This document shows positions 35,192-44,748 of a stretch of 64,000 bases of DNA, piece after piece. The stretch spans positions 163,804 to 227,803 of the forward strand of contig NZ_RBWS01000012.1 in assembly GCF_003627955.1 (NCBI RefSeq), written 5' to 3'. The stretch comes from Sphingobacterium puteale (GTDB lineage: Bacteria; Bacteroidota; Bacteroidia; Sphingobacteriales; Sphingobacteriaceae). The position numbers and the translations under genes are program-made. The notes beneath the pieces were generated by a model. It did not search any database and was not told where the DNA came from. It worked only from the letters and a program-made list of their open reading frames with translations. How positions within the stretch are numbered: position 1 is the first letter of the stretch; each line of letters starts with the position of its first letter.

Positions 35192-35974
35192 ATGAATCGC
35201 ACTAATTTCAACTTGCTTGTTTTGTTTTTCTTTTTCGGGATTTACTTTGCCTTGGACCAGCTATTTTTTGCGGCTGTTCAGTCCCGGATAATCGGCTTTA
35301 TTCACAACAGGGCCCTGGCCCATATGGTAGCCTATATCCTCAGCCTGCTGCCTTTGCTCTTAGGGGCACTTTTACTCAAGCCTAAAGATCAGGATACACT
35401 GGTGTCTAAATTTGGAGTAAATGGTTCTCCTGCTTTAGGGATAGGAATCGCCGCGTTGGCAACACTCCCGATGTTTATCGGTTATGCATTTAGGTTTTCT
35501 TTGATCAGGGAGCCCGATTTCAATTCATTGGTCATTAATACCTTCTCTGCGGGATTGTTTGAAGAACTTATCTTTAGGGCTTATTTTTTTGGTCTTGTTT
35601 ACCGCTATACACGCCTTGGGTTTATTCCCGCTATTCTGGCAACTTCGTTGGTATTTGCATTCCTGCATCTATATCAAAGTCAGGATCCGATGGAATTGGT
35701 TCTCATTTTTATGACAACATTTTTGGGATCGGTATTGTTTGCCTGGTTATATACGGAGTGGAAGTTTAATCTTTGGATTCCGGTAGCCTTACATATATTG
35801 ATGAATCTGGCCTGGATGCTATTTAATGTGGACGACAATGCTGCGGGCAACTTGTATGCTAATATCTTCCGCTTTTTGACGATCGCTTTGGTTATCGTAT
35901 TGACAGTAATAAGAGCCAAGAATATGAAGATCGGTCTACGGGTAAATCGAAAGACACTCTGGCGCAAGTTATAA
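35192..35974 (+). CDS. CPBP-family intramembrane glutamic endopeptidase (CAAX-type)
   Basis: 260 residues and about 7-8 transmembrane helices. The motifs of the Abi/CAAX protease family are the EExxxR box (LFEELIFRAYFFG), the first catalytic His region FAFLHLYQ and the second ALHILMNLAWM. Members process prenylated or other membrane proteins and peptides; some give bacteriocin immunity. It follows a membrane LytTR regulator in the same direction, a pairing known from peptide-signalling systems, but no peptide gene is visible. Confidence 0.88.
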   Translation: MNRTNFNLLVLFFFFGIYFALDQLFFAAVQSRIIGFIHNRALAHMVAYILSLLPLLLGALLLKPKDQDTLVSKFGVNGSPALGIGIAALATLPMFIGYAFRFSLIREPDFNSLVINTFSAGLFEELIFRAYFFGLVYRYTRLGFIPAILATSLVFAFLHLYQSQDPMELVLIFMTTFLGSVLFAWLYTEWKFNLWIPVALHILMNLAWMLFNVDDNAAGNLYANIFRFLTIALVIVLTVIRAKNMKIGLRVNRKTLWRKL

Positions 35975-36124
35975 AATTAGGAAGCGTGAAGTTACGGAGT
36001 ATACATTGGCGTTTGTGTGATATCGGTAGGGACGGTATATGGACGTTTCCGAATTTATAGCAATATGGGAGAACCCCTGAATACCAGTATTTTTTTCGGC
36101 ACAGGAATCGCTATCTTCACCTAT

Positions 36125-37255
36125 ATGAAAAGACTGTTATTTTTACCTGCGTATATGCTTGTCGGAAGTACTATTTTGATGGGAATGTTAAGCTGTGGTG
36201 ACGGAGCAAAAAAGAAAGCTATCCAGAAGGCGGATTCGGTGCAAATGGATGTGAGTGCGATCAAAGATACCGCGGTAGCGGAGAAGTTTCCGCCCTTGCC
36301 GATCAATTATGATCAGACGAAGGTCTTGAAAAATCTGTATGTGATCGACCGTGCAGGCGTGGTTTTGCGTCAGGGGGCAGATGACAATGCTCCGGCGCTT
36401 GGAAAATATCCGTATGGGACAAAACTGGACGTGATCGGTGAAGAGGGGGAATGGCTTGCAGTGATGGATCGCATACAACGGGATTATAAAGGCCCCAATG
36501 GTGAAGCCAATGATGTAACACAATGGGAAAAAGGATATGTGGCGAAATCTAAATTGGGTAAGCAGGATAAAATAACAATATCACCCAAAGATTTAAATAT
36601 TATTGTCTCACAGAGGGTGAACGGAAAGGAAAACTATTACGAAAAAGGGCATCCTTTGGATCAGCATCTCTTTTTGGAATTAATAGATGAGCAAACTTTT
36701 TTGGCCGCTCGAAATACGGCAGAAGACTATCTGATCAAAGACACACTTTCATATATTAAAAACGGAAAGATTTTTGAATTGCCATTGGCAAACGGAAAAA
36801 AATTGACATTTACAGATAAGGATATAGATAATGAGCTGGAATCTCGCTATTCGTATATGGGGCATTACGATTTTCTGAATGCTTTTGCCGTCGCGGGCAA
36901 CTATTGGGAAAGTGCTGATGTACGCCTTTTTGATCGGCAGGATGGTCATCTTATTGTGGAATGCGGCGATTATCCTTTCTTTTCCGCGGATAAAAAATAT
37001 TTGATGACGTTGCATGCTGATCCCTATGAATCAACAGGTGATCTGCAAGTCTTCCACGTGAAACAGGGAAAAGTGATCCCAATGCTTTCAGTTAGTTTTA
37101 AAGAATGGATGCCGACCTGGAAAGAGGAACTGATGTTCTGGGGTAAAGATGGGTATATCTATACCGCAGCCAACCACGTGAATGGTTATTGGGGCGAGGA
37201 AGGAAGTTTGAGTGAAAGATCTCAGTTTATTAGAATCAAGTTGCTTAAACCTTAG
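36125..37255 (+). CDS. Lipoprotein with SH3-like domain
   Basis: 376 residues. Lipoprotein signal MGMLSCGDGAKKK (Cys near 24). A bacterial SH3 domain lies near residues 75-150 (LYVIDRAGVVLRQGADDNAP, then YGTKLDVIGEEGEWLAVMDR). The C-terminal ~220 residues (LFDRQDGHLIVECGDYPFFS, LQVFHVKQGKVIPMLSVSFK) look like a beta-propeller fragment. SH3 domains of this type usually bind cell-wall peptide. Start 36125 is chosen for the lipoprotein signal; the frame extends upstream to 36017 without signal features. Confidence 0.8.
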   Translation: MKRLLFLPAYMLVGSTILMGMLSCGDGAKKKAIQKADSVQMDVSAIKDTAVAEKFPPLPINYDQTKVLKNLYVIDRAGVVLRQGADDNAPALGKYPYGTKLDVIGEEGEWLAVMDRIQRDYKGPNGEANDVTQWEKGYVAKSKLGKQDKITISPKDLNIIVSQRVNGKENYYEKGHPLDQHLFLELIDEQTFLAARNTAEDYLIKDTLSYIKNGKIFELPLANGKKLTFTDKDIDNELESRYSYMGHYDFLNAFAVAGNYWESADVRLFDRQDGHLIVECGDYPFFSADKKYLMTLHADPYESTGDLQVFHVKQGKVIPMLSVSFKEWMPTWKEELMFWGKDGYIYTAANHVNGYWGEEGSLSERSQFIRIKLLKP

Positions 37256-37396
37256 TCGGTGCCAAAGAGGGAGTTTTGCCGATTCAATTTGCGAATATCA
37301 GACTGCATGAACACTATTTTTCTGTTTTAAGTAAAACTATTCTGGGACGCACCTGTTGTATTCCATAAAATAGATTATAGTTTGTAATTTAGCTGA

Positions 37397-37873
37397 ATGA
37401 AACTAAAAACACTACTGTTATTTGCTGTGCTATGTTGTTCTTTTCTCCTCGTAAAGGCACAAGATAAATCTTGGAAAGAACACAATAGATGGATCTGGGG
37501 ACCTTCGGTAGGGTATCAATACCAAAGTGGCAATTTCTTAAAAGTTTCAGGATGGGGTTTATTTGCTCCAAACGATTTTCAGTATATGAAAATAGATGCT
37601 GGTGCCAATTTTAGTTGGATGGAGAACCAGACAACAGTGGTTCCGGAAGTGGGCTTTACCTATTATCTGAATGACTTTGTACTGTTTCCTTTTGTAAAGG
37701 CCGAGCTGACTCCTTATACGATAACGCCTAAAGTTGGCGCAAGTTTGTTTTCTATCGTCGACTTGGGTATAGGCTATGGCTTTGATTATAACACAAAGAA
37801 GAATTTTAAGCCTATAGATGGTTTTACGGTATCTGTGGGAGTGAATATCCCCTTGAATTTTCATCTCTATTAA
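37397..37873 (+). CDS. Small outer-membrane barrel-like protein (first of a tandem pair)
   Basis: 158 residues with a signal peptide (CCSFLLVKAQDK). The body is short amphipathic strands with aromatic ends (GPSVGYQYQSGNFLKVSGWG, then VVPEVGFTYYLNDFVLFPFV and LTPYTITPKVGASLF), suggesting an eight-stranded barrel. No known family recognised. It is paralogous to the next gene. Confidence 0.78.
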   Translation: MKLKTLLLFAVLCCSFLLVKAQDKSWKEHNRWIWGPSVGYQYQSGNFLKVSGWGLFAPNDFQYMKIDAGANFSWMENQTTVVPEVGFTYYLNDFVLFPFVKAELTPYTITPKVGASLFSIVDLGIGYGFDYNTKKNFKPIDGFTVSVGVNIPLNFHLY

Positions 37874-37884
37874 AATGATGAACC

Positions 37885-38349
37885 ATGCAAAATAGAAATA
37901 CACTTTGGATAACCTGTATGATCATATTGCTTGCATTTGGAAGAAAGGCCACTGCACAAGATCATTTGATCGGTCCAACACTGAGCTACCAGTTCCAAAA
38001 AGGAAGCATCGTTAAAACAGGAGCCTATTTTGCATTTCCATTTTTAGGTGATAATATCTTGCGGGCGGATGCCACAGCCAACTTTACCTGGACACAAAAG
38101 AAATTTGCCGTTATTCCAGAAGCAGCGTTAACCTATTATCCGCAAACGTATGTATTAACACCATTTGTACGTGCGGAGGTGACCCCGTATACTTTCACTC
38201 CAAAAGTCGGGGCCAGCTTGGCGACACTGTTGGATATCGATTTTGGATATGGCTTTTCCATCAAAGACAAAAAAGATTATCGTCCAATGAAAGGGTTTGC
38301 TGTATCCCTGAGATTTAGTATTCCGCTGAACTATAGGCTCAATATGTAA
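37885..38349 (+). CDS. Small outer-membrane barrel-like protein (second of a tandem pair)
   Basis: 154 residues with a signal peptide (FGRKATAQDH). It aligns along its length with the preceding protein: GPTLSYQFQKGSIVKTGAYF, FAVIPEAALTYYPQTYVLTP, FVRAEVTPYTFTPKVGASL, FSIPLNYRLNM. Twelve bases separate the genes. Tandem duplication is clear; function unknown. Confidence 0.78.
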   Translation: MQNRNTLWITCMIILLAFGRKATAQDHLIGPTLSYQFQKGSIVKTGAYFAFPFLGDNILRADATANFTWTQKKFAVIPEAALTYYPQTYVLTPFVRAEVTPYTFTPKVGASLATLLDIDFGYGFSIKDKKDYRPMKGFAVSLRFSIPLNYRLNM

Positions 38350-38469
38350 CCGCTACCATTATATCTGCCTTTTCCTAGCCGGCAGATGCTTGCTCGATGA
38401 CTTGATCCTGGATCACTTGCATGTAATTTAATAACTTCATGGATAGTGAAGTGTACGCTCGACCCGAGA

Positions 38470-39219
38470 TTATTGATCGAGCCAATTTTTGAAAGCAACG
38501 ACTTTCTCCCTCGAAACGATCAGTTCGTCAGATTCGTAATGCTTGAGGTATATTTTTAATCTCGCATTGGAGTGTATCGCAATAGTTTTGATGGCGTTAA
38601 ATTGAACAATGCTGCTTCGGTTTATTCTGAAAAAGTCTTTGGGTGACAATTGTGGCGTCAAAGCATCTAAGGTTTGGTCCAATAGGTAATTCCCATTTTC
38701 ATTGGTATACAGGTAGGTCCCTTTGTTTTCGCTGTAGATACACTCGATCTGCTGGCTGGTTACAATCTTGAGGTTTTGGCCGATCCTGATGGTAAAACGC
38801 TCCTTAAATGTTTGAGTGGTATTTTTAAATAATGTCTCAAAAGTTGTTAGGTCAAATGGAGAGACTGGGCGCCGAAACTGCAGAAACTTTTCAATCGCAT
38901 TTTCCAGTTCTTCATCTTCAATCGGCTTTAACAGGTAATCAATGCTATTTTGTTTAAATGCCCGTAATAGATATTCATCATACGCTGTCGTGAAAATGAT
39001 GGCCGAGCTAGGTTTTATCTGTTCGAGGATCTCAAACGATATGCCATCAGCAAGTTGAATGTCCATAAAAAGTAGATCAGGTTCGGCATTTGACCTAAAC
39101 CATTCAATCGATTCTTCAACGGTCTGCAGTGTTGCTGCTACCGTGTAACCGAGTCGTTCCAATTTTCTTCGGAGCAATCTTGCGGAGGGAAGTTCGTCTT
39201 CTATAATTAATATTTTCAT
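38470..39219 (-). CDS. LytTR-family response regulator
   Basis: 249 residues. Receiver at 1-120 with acidic Glu7/Asp8, phospho-acceptor Asp53 in LLFMDIQLADG, Thr in IIFTTAYDEY and Lys in LLKPIED. The LytTR DNA-binding domain is near 145-248 (IECIYSENKGTYLYTNENGN; FFRINRSSIVQFNAI; LIVSREKVVAFKNWL). It is the partner of the sensor kinase encoded about 190 bases upstream in the same direction. Confidence 0.95.
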   Translation of the reverse strand: MKILIIEDELPSARLLRRKLERLGYTVAATLQTVEESIEWFRSNAEPDLLFMDIQLADGISFEILEQIKPSSAIIFTTAYDEYLLRAFKQNSIDYLLKPIEDEELENAIEKFLQFRRPVSPFDLTTFETLFKNTTQTFKERFTIRIGQNLKIVTSQQIECIYSENKGTYLYTNENGNYLLDQTLDALTPQLSPKDFFRINRSSIVQFNAIKTIAIHSNARLKIYLKHYESDELIVSREKVVAFKNWLDQ

Positions 39220-39412
39220 TGGATATTTTCGTTCCCATTGATCGTCTGATCCCTGAGTGGTTTATTTATTTCGCATTCAGGTCATACCTGCCTGCTTATG
39301 AAATTTAATTGCTACTGGTATTTTCTTTGTTTTATTTAATGGTCTCTTGGACCGGATTGATCCTTGTCATCAAATACTACCGGCATTGACTTGTTTTTGA
39401 ACTAGCTGGCTT

Positions 39413-40480
39413 TCATGCTACTGTTTCGGCAATAATCGGCAGCCCCACAGAAAACAAATCAACGCTTTCCTGAATGTAAACTGGTTGATCGGACAGTAAT
39501 GCATAACGTTCCTGGATATTTTTTAAACCGATGCCAGGGGTGCTGTTGAATACTTTCTTTTTCTGGAGATTGTTTTCGACATATAAATAATCGTTTTTAC
39601 GATAAATCTTCAACATCAGTGGACTCTTTAACGAAATAATATTGTGCTTGACTACATTTTCGATGAGCAATTGGAGAGAAAGCGGTAAAATACAACCACT
39701 GCTCTCGTCTTGATGGATATGCAAATCAATCTGGATGCCTGCTTCAAACCGCAGATTCAAGAGATTCAAGTAGGCTTTTGAAAAGGTCAGCTCTTCCTGC
39801 AAGCTAACAAGACTCTTGTCTTTATGTTCCAGTACGTAGCGGTATATCCTTGAAAGGTCCGTTGTAAACAGGCTTGCCTTTTTGGGATCTTCTTCGATTA
39901 GTCCATTCAGCACATTTAAGCTGTTGAACAGAAAGTGGGGATCCAATTGGTTTTTTAAAGATTCGAACTGTGCTGTGATCTGTTGTTTTTCCTGTTCCGA
40001 TTCTTTAATCTGATAATCTTTGAACCTTTTATAAAAATAGAAACCAAAAAACAGCATTGAAATGAACCAGGAGATAATCGCAAGTTGAAAGTAGTAAGCA
40101 ACACGCTGTTGATTAATAAAATGATTGAAGCGCTGGAGAAAGTCTTTGGATCCGGTCGGGATAAACAGGCCGGAAAAAAAAGCATTTACTAAAAAAAACA
40201 CCAGTATGGTCAAGATGAAACTGAGACTATAAAAAGCAATCATCTTCTTTTTAAAAGCCTTACTGCTTGGATATTTTTTTGTGACCCACTTTGATAAATA
40301 ACCATGACCCAGAAAAAGAATAAATCCATACAATAAACCTCTTGCCATATTAGGATGCAAGATGATGGATAGTAAAGGGATGTCTTTATGATCGAGCTTG
40401 GCCACCACGACAAAATAGGTGGAAACAACCACACTTGCTAATATGGCCTGAATAATGGATTTAATTGGGAATCTTTTCAC
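39413..40480 (-). CDS. LytS-type sensor histidine kinase
   Basis: 355 residues. Four predicted transmembrane helices in residues 10-165 (IIQAILASVVVSTYFVVVAK and others), a short coiled coil, then the His_kinase domain with phospho-acceptor His in LKNQLDPHFLFNSLNVLNGL and a degenerate HATPase (LLIENVVKHNIISLKSPL; GIGLKNIQERYALLSDQ). No extracytoplasmic sensor domain. It pairs with the LytTR regulator downstream. A TPR protein gene precedes it by 7 bases, so the three are probably co-transcribed. Confidence 0.93.
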   Translation of the reverse strand: MKRFPIKSIIQAILASVVVSTYFVVVAKLDHKDIPLLSIILHPNMARGLLYGFILFLGHGYLSKWVTKKYPSSKAFKKKMIAFYSLSFILTILVFFLVNAFFSGLFIPTGSKDFLQRFNHFINQQRVAYYFQLAIISWFISMLFFGFYFYKRFKDYQIKESEQEKQQITAQFESLKNQLDPHFLFNSLNVLNGLIEEDPKKASLFTTDLSRIYRYVLEHKDKSLVSLQEELTFSKAYLNLLNLRFEAGIQIDLHIHQDESSGCILPLSLQLLIENVVKHNIISLKSPLMLKIYRKNDYLYVENNLQKKKVFNSTPGIGLKNIQERYALLSDQPVYIQESVDLFSVGLPIIAETVA

Positions 40481-40487
40481 AGCAATA

Positions 40488-41102
40488 TTATTTGCACGCT
40501 TTTAGTATCTGCTCTGCCCGATCTTTACCCCAAGAAGGTGCAAAGGGAGCAGCAGGCTTTTCTTCATTGAATAAAGATACCGCTTTCTTGACATCCTCAC
40601 ATTCTTTACTGCTGTCTTGATTGAAATATTTTTTGGCGTTCATCTGAAACTCGGCAAGCCCCAATATCGCACGGGGATTATTTGGATTGATTGCCAAAGC
40701 TTTTTTGTAAAAACCAATGGTGATTGGTGATAATTCCTTGGCTTTTGTCATGGGATCGGTTAACATTAAGGCGGTTTTATTCATTGCCCTTAAGACAAGC
40801 CACTCTGAGTTGTTGTCCTGCGTGCTGTTGTTCAGGATGTCTTCAGCAGATTGTATGTATTTTGCTTGTGTTTCTTTGTTTTTTTCCTTGAAGGCGGCTG
40901 TCGTCAGGATCATTGCTTGATAATAGTTCGGAATCCAATTGTCCTTTTCGGCTTGGCTGATTCGTTCCAGTAGTCCGGACGCTTTCTCGATCTCCCCAGA
41001 CTGCCATAAGCTCATGGCTTGTCCCATACTTTTTTCATAATTGTTTTGTGCAAATGCGGTGCTGCTTATGAAGCAGATAATGACGATAATAATTGATTTC
41101 AT
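40488..41102 (-). CDS. Secreted tetratricopeptide-like protein
   Basis: About 204 residues. A signal peptide (IIIVIICFISSTAFAQNN) is followed by helical pairs of TPR type (YEKSMGQAMSLWQSGEIEKA; FYKKALAINPNNPRAILGLA). Start 41102 places the signal peptide at the N-terminus. It lies between the TonB receptor and the sensor kinase in the same direction and may report on the receptor; inference. Confidence 0.82.
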   Translation of the reverse strand: MKSIIIVIICFISSTAFAQNNYEKSMGQAMSLWQSGEIEKASGLLERISQAEKDNWIPNYYQAMILTTAAFKEKNKETQAKYIQSAEDILNNSTQDNNSEWLVLRAMNKTALMLTDPMTKAKELSPITIGFYKKALAINPNNPRAILGLAEFQMNAKKYFNQDSSKECEDVKKAVSLFNEEKPAAPFAPSWGKDRAEQILKACK

Positions 41103-41246
41103 GATTTTTTGTTTAGTGGTTAACATTTTTGATTCTTCTATAGTGGGTTCATATTTTGTTGAACTCCAGTGAAATTGCGGATAGCAACTGACAAACAGGA
41201 ATAATTTTGGATGAACCGGCATATTTTGATGATGAGTTGTTGATTG

Positions 41247-43394
41247 TTATAGATTGTCCAGTTGATTGTCTTTTTTATTTTTACTTATCGTCCAGAAATA
41301 GCCCAAAAAGACAAAGCGTTTAGCTGTAGGCACAATAGGTCTACGATCATAAATGCCCTGAATATTCGGTCGGCCTGCATATTGATATCCATAGATTGGT
41401 GAAGCTCCGAGGACATTGCTGACAGAGAAATGGATAATTTTTTGCTGACTGTACAGGAATGACCAACTCATGGATAGATTATTATATCCTTTGGTATGGC
41501 CATTCATAAAAGTGGTTTGGTTCGGGTCATTGTAATTTCTTCCTGAAACAAACGAATTTGTCAAACTGAGCTGTGATCTGAGACCTGCAAACCAGTATTT
41601 TCCAACAATAAAAAGGCTATGCTTATAGACATATGAGGGAGTAACTGTATGGGGATAGTTCGCTTCATTTCTTTTGCTGTCTGTGTAGGAGTATGAAATC
41701 CAGTATTGTAGATTCTTTACGCTACTGGTATTTTTGTAAAATACATCAAAGCCTTTGACTTTGCCGTTGCCATTGTTGTCATATTGACTGTCATACCCTG
41801 CTATTTGGCTGTTGTATTTTATCAGGTTATCGTATGTTTTGTGGTAGGCTTCCAGACGCAAGAGGTGTCCACTTTTCTCGTAAAAGTAATTTGCGATATA
41901 ATGTCTGGCGGCTAGCCAATCCAGCTGGGGATCATATTTTAATAGTGGACTGGGAGCTTGTTGATGAAACGTTCCATAGGCCAACGAGAGCTGAGTATAC
42001 TTGTTCAACGCGTAGCCCAAGGATGCCCTTGGCTCTATTGTTTTTTTGCTTTGTAAATTGGACGTAGTCCCCCGTAGACCGATCTTTCCGATGAGGTTTG
42101 GTAATAGGCCAAAGGTGGTTTCGGTAAACAGTGAAGTCATTTTGCTATGGTATCCATAGGGGTGGGCGAGTTCTTGACGATGGTATTCTTCCTTGTAATT
42201 GTTGTCAAAATATTCTATTCCCCAAATGCTTTTTATACTGTTTTTCCAGGTTTTCCTTAAAGTTCCTTTTACATGGAGGCTCTTTTCGTTGTTGGGGAGG
42301 TAAATGTTACCGTAATGGAACTTGTCTATCAGGTAGCCTATCCCAACACCTGAATGGAATGCCCAGCGATTTCCTAAGTCTTGACTATAGGTGATGTTAG
42401 CGTAGCTATTGTTGGACTTCTTTTTCAATGGGATAGGCTCTTCGTAATTGATGTCGGATTGGTAAAGCCCCATATTCTCAAAATTGTACGCCCCATAAAT
42501 ATTTAGAAAGCCTTTTTTAAACTGATGGCGATAGATCAGTTCTCCGGAAGCGTTTTCATAGGGCTTGGTCCATCTGATGTCGGGGGTAATGATTTTTGAA
42601 TAGGGTTTTAAGTTTGTATAGCTGTTGTTGAATGTCAGTGAGTTTTTACCCCATTGTAATGTATGCCCCAGACCAAGGCCCACAGATGATAAGGAAACTT
42701 CTGTTTTGGGCTGCTCAATGGTGTTTTCTGTACTAAGGGCCAAAATGCTGGATAAGGCATTGCCAAATTCCGCAGAATAGCCGCCAGTGGAAAAATTCAC
42801 CCCTTTAAAGAGCATCGGTGAAAATCGACCCCTGACAGGAACTTCATTTGGGGTTGCGGTATAGGGTTGTGCGACTCGTATCCCGTTGATGTAAGTCTGT
42901 GTCTCGGAGGCATCTCCGCCGTGAACCATGAGGCGGCCGTTTTCTCCCGCAACTTGTGCACCCGGTAATGTTGCCAGGGCACTAATGATGTTGCCCATGC
43001 TCCCAGCCGTGGTGACAATATCCAAAGGGCTCATCACGGTGTTTCTACCAGAGCTGTTGGCTTGAAGGACTCCGGCTTGAATACTGACCTCTTGCAAGCG
43101 ATTCTCGCTGGCCTGTAATTGAATAACCAAAAGTTCCTTATGTGGTAATTCAATGAGTTTGCTATACAGTGGACGACCTACAACTGACGCTTTGATTGTC
43201 TTGGCACCCCGCTCATTGGTTTCAAAAGTAAAATTTCCGAGCGAGTCTGTTGTACTCCCATCGTAGGTACCTTCTATATAAACATTGGCTAAATAGATAG
43301 GTTTACCGTTTTTCTCTACTATCCTGCCCTTGAGAATAGACTGAGCGAAAACGGTGGTGATACTTAAAAATAATAAGGTTAATACCAGCTTCAT
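41247..43394 (-). CDS. TonB-dependent receptor with carboxypeptidase-like N-terminal domain
   Basis: 715 residues. Signal peptide 1-18 (LSITTVFAQS), CarboxypepD_reg-like domain at 19-105 (LKGRIVEKNGKPIYLANVYI), plug domain near 110-230 (GSMGNIISALATLPGAQVAG, then FKGVNFSTGGYSAEFGNALS), and a 22-stranded barrel to the C-terminus. It imports a ligand across the outer membrane using TonB. No SusD partner is encoded next to it, so a glycan is less certain and a metal complex or small molecule is possible. Same strand as the TPR and two-component genes. Confidence 0.92.
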   Translation of the reverse strand: MKLVLTLLFLSITTVFAQSILKGRIVEKNGKPIYLANVYIEGTYDGSTTDSLGNFTFETNERGAKTIKASVVGRPLYSKLIELPHKELLVIQLQASENRLQEVSIQAGVLQANSSGRNTVMSPLDIVTTAGSMGNIISALATLPGAQVAGENGRLMVHGGDASETQTYINGIRVAQPYTATPNEVPVRGRFSPMLFKGVNFSTGGYSAEFGNALSSILALSTENTIEQPKTEVSLSSVGLGLGHTLQWGKNSLTFNNSYTNLKPYSKIITPDIRWTKPYENASGELIYRHQFKKGFLNIYGAYNFENMGLYQSDINYEEPIPLKKKSNNSYANITYSQDLGNRWAFHSGVGIGYLIDKFHYGNIYLPNNEKSLHVKGTLRKTWKNSIKSIWGIEYFDNNYKEEYHRQELAHPYGYHSKMTSLFTETTFGLLPNLIGKIGLRGTTSNLQSKKTIEPRASLGYALNKYTQLSLAYGTFHQQAPSPLLKYDPQLDWLAARHYIANYFYEKSGHLLRLEAYHKTYDNLIKYNSQIAGYDSQYDNNGNGKVKGFDVFYKNTSSVKNLQYWISYSYTDSKRNEANYPHTVTPSYVYKHSLFIVGKYWFAGLRSQLSLTNSFVSGRNYNDPNQTTFMNGHTKGYNNLSMSWSFLYSQQKIIHFSVSNVLGASPIYGYQYAGRPNIQGIYDRRPIVPTAKRFVFLGYFWTISKNKKDNQLDNL

Positions 43395-43565
43395 TTTATT
43401 GACTTTTATCCAAAAATGAAACGGGGCACTTGCTTTCAAGAAAAAGAGTGGATGAAATGTCAAAATATGATGATGAAATGTCGGATTCCGATTTTATGCT
43501 GTAAATTAATGCTTGGAATGAGAACCGATCGTGTTGACGAGCGGTGAAAATTAAGTCACATAGAG

Positions 43566-44561
43566 ATGCGAATAACCATTTTAGATGACTATCAAGATGC
43601 TGTCCGACAGTTGGATTGTTTCAAAATACTTGATGGTCATGATGTTGAGATATTGAAACAATCCTATACAGATCCGGCTCTGCTAGCCGAAAAGATTAAA
43701 AATACAGAGGCGTTGGTGCTAATCCGGGAGCGAACGAAAATCGTTACGGATCTGCTCGATAAGCTTCCAAACCTGAAGCTTATCAGTCAGACCGGTAAAA
43801 TTTCCAATCACCTTGACCTAGCGGCCTGTACTGCTTATCAGGTTGCTGTAGCAGAAGGTGTCGGGGCCCCGACTGCACCTGCCGAACTGGCCTGGTTGTT
43901 AATTATGAATGGTTTAAGGAAGCTGCCGCAGGCGATTGCTGCGATGAAACGGGGGCAATGGCAGACGAATATCGGTCAGTCCGTGGCAGGAAAAACAGTG
44001 GGGATATGGGGCTACGGTAAGATAGGTAGGCTGATCGCCCAATATGCCAAAGCATTCGGCGCGGAAGTGATCGTTTGGGGCAGCGAACGTTCACGGGAAG
44101 AGGCAGTGAAGGATGGGCTATTAGCAGCAGCCAGTAAATCAGATTTCTTCCATTTTGCGGATGTGGTAACCTTGCACCTACGATTGGTGCCAGAAACCCG
44201 GGGTATCGTAAAATTGGAAGACCTACGGTCCATGAAACCTACGGCGCTATTTGTAAATACTTCACGTGCGGAGTTGGTTGAACAGGGGGCATTGCTGGAC
44301 GCGTTGCGAATGGGAACTCCGGGCGCTGCAGGCCTGGACGTCTATGAATCCGAACCAGTCACCGATCCCAATTATCCATTGTTGCAAATGCAAAATGTCA
44401 TCTGTTCTCCGCATTTGGGCTATGTGGAAGAATATGGATACGAAAAGCTGTTTAAGCCGGCTTTTGAAAATATTGTCGCTTTCGCGCAAGGAAAACCGCA
44501 GCATATCGCCAATCCGGAAGTACTTAAAGCTTACCCTAGATCGACCGGCCCGAGCTGTTAA
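43566..44561 (+). CDS. D-2-hydroxyacid dehydrogenase family protein
   Basis: 331 residues. NAD-binding Rossmann motif GKTVGIWGYGKIGRLIAQYA near 144-163. The substrate Arg is in LHLRLVPETRGI, the catalytic Glu in AAGLDVYESEPV and the catalytic His in CSPHLGYVEEYGYEK. It reversibly reduces a 2-oxoacid to the D-2-hydroxyacid. The first 100 residues form the substrate domain. Precise substrate unknown; phosphoglycerate is unlikely because the ACT domain is missing. Monocistronic. Confidence 0.92.
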   Translation: MRITILDDYQDAVRQLDCFKILDGHDVEILKQSYTDPALLAEKIKNTEALVLIRERTKIVTDLLDKLPNLKLISQTGKISNHLDLAACTAYQVAVAEGVGAPTAPAELAWLLIMNGLRKLPQAIAAMKRGQWQTNIGQSVAGKTVGIWGYGKIGRLIAQYAKAFGAEVIVWGSERSREEAVKDGLLAAASKSDFFHFADVVTLHLRLVPETRGIVKLEDLRSMKPTALFVNTSRAELVEQGALLDALRMGTPGAAGLDVYESEPVTDPNYPLLQMQNVICSPHLGYVEEYGYEKLFKPAFENIVAFAQGKPQHIANPEVLKAYPRSTGPSC

Positions 44562-44748
44562 CTTGCTTTTTGTAGTGCTAATGGATTTTTCGTTCATGAG
44601 TAAATGACGCAAGTAAATGGCGCCTGTGATGCTACTCTTTGGTCATAAACAGAGCTGAAAATTAGAACCGAATGTTTCTGTTACAATTTGATAGACCAAT
44701 CCAAATGCGTATTATTGATTATAATACCCTGCATGCAGCAGGGACTCC

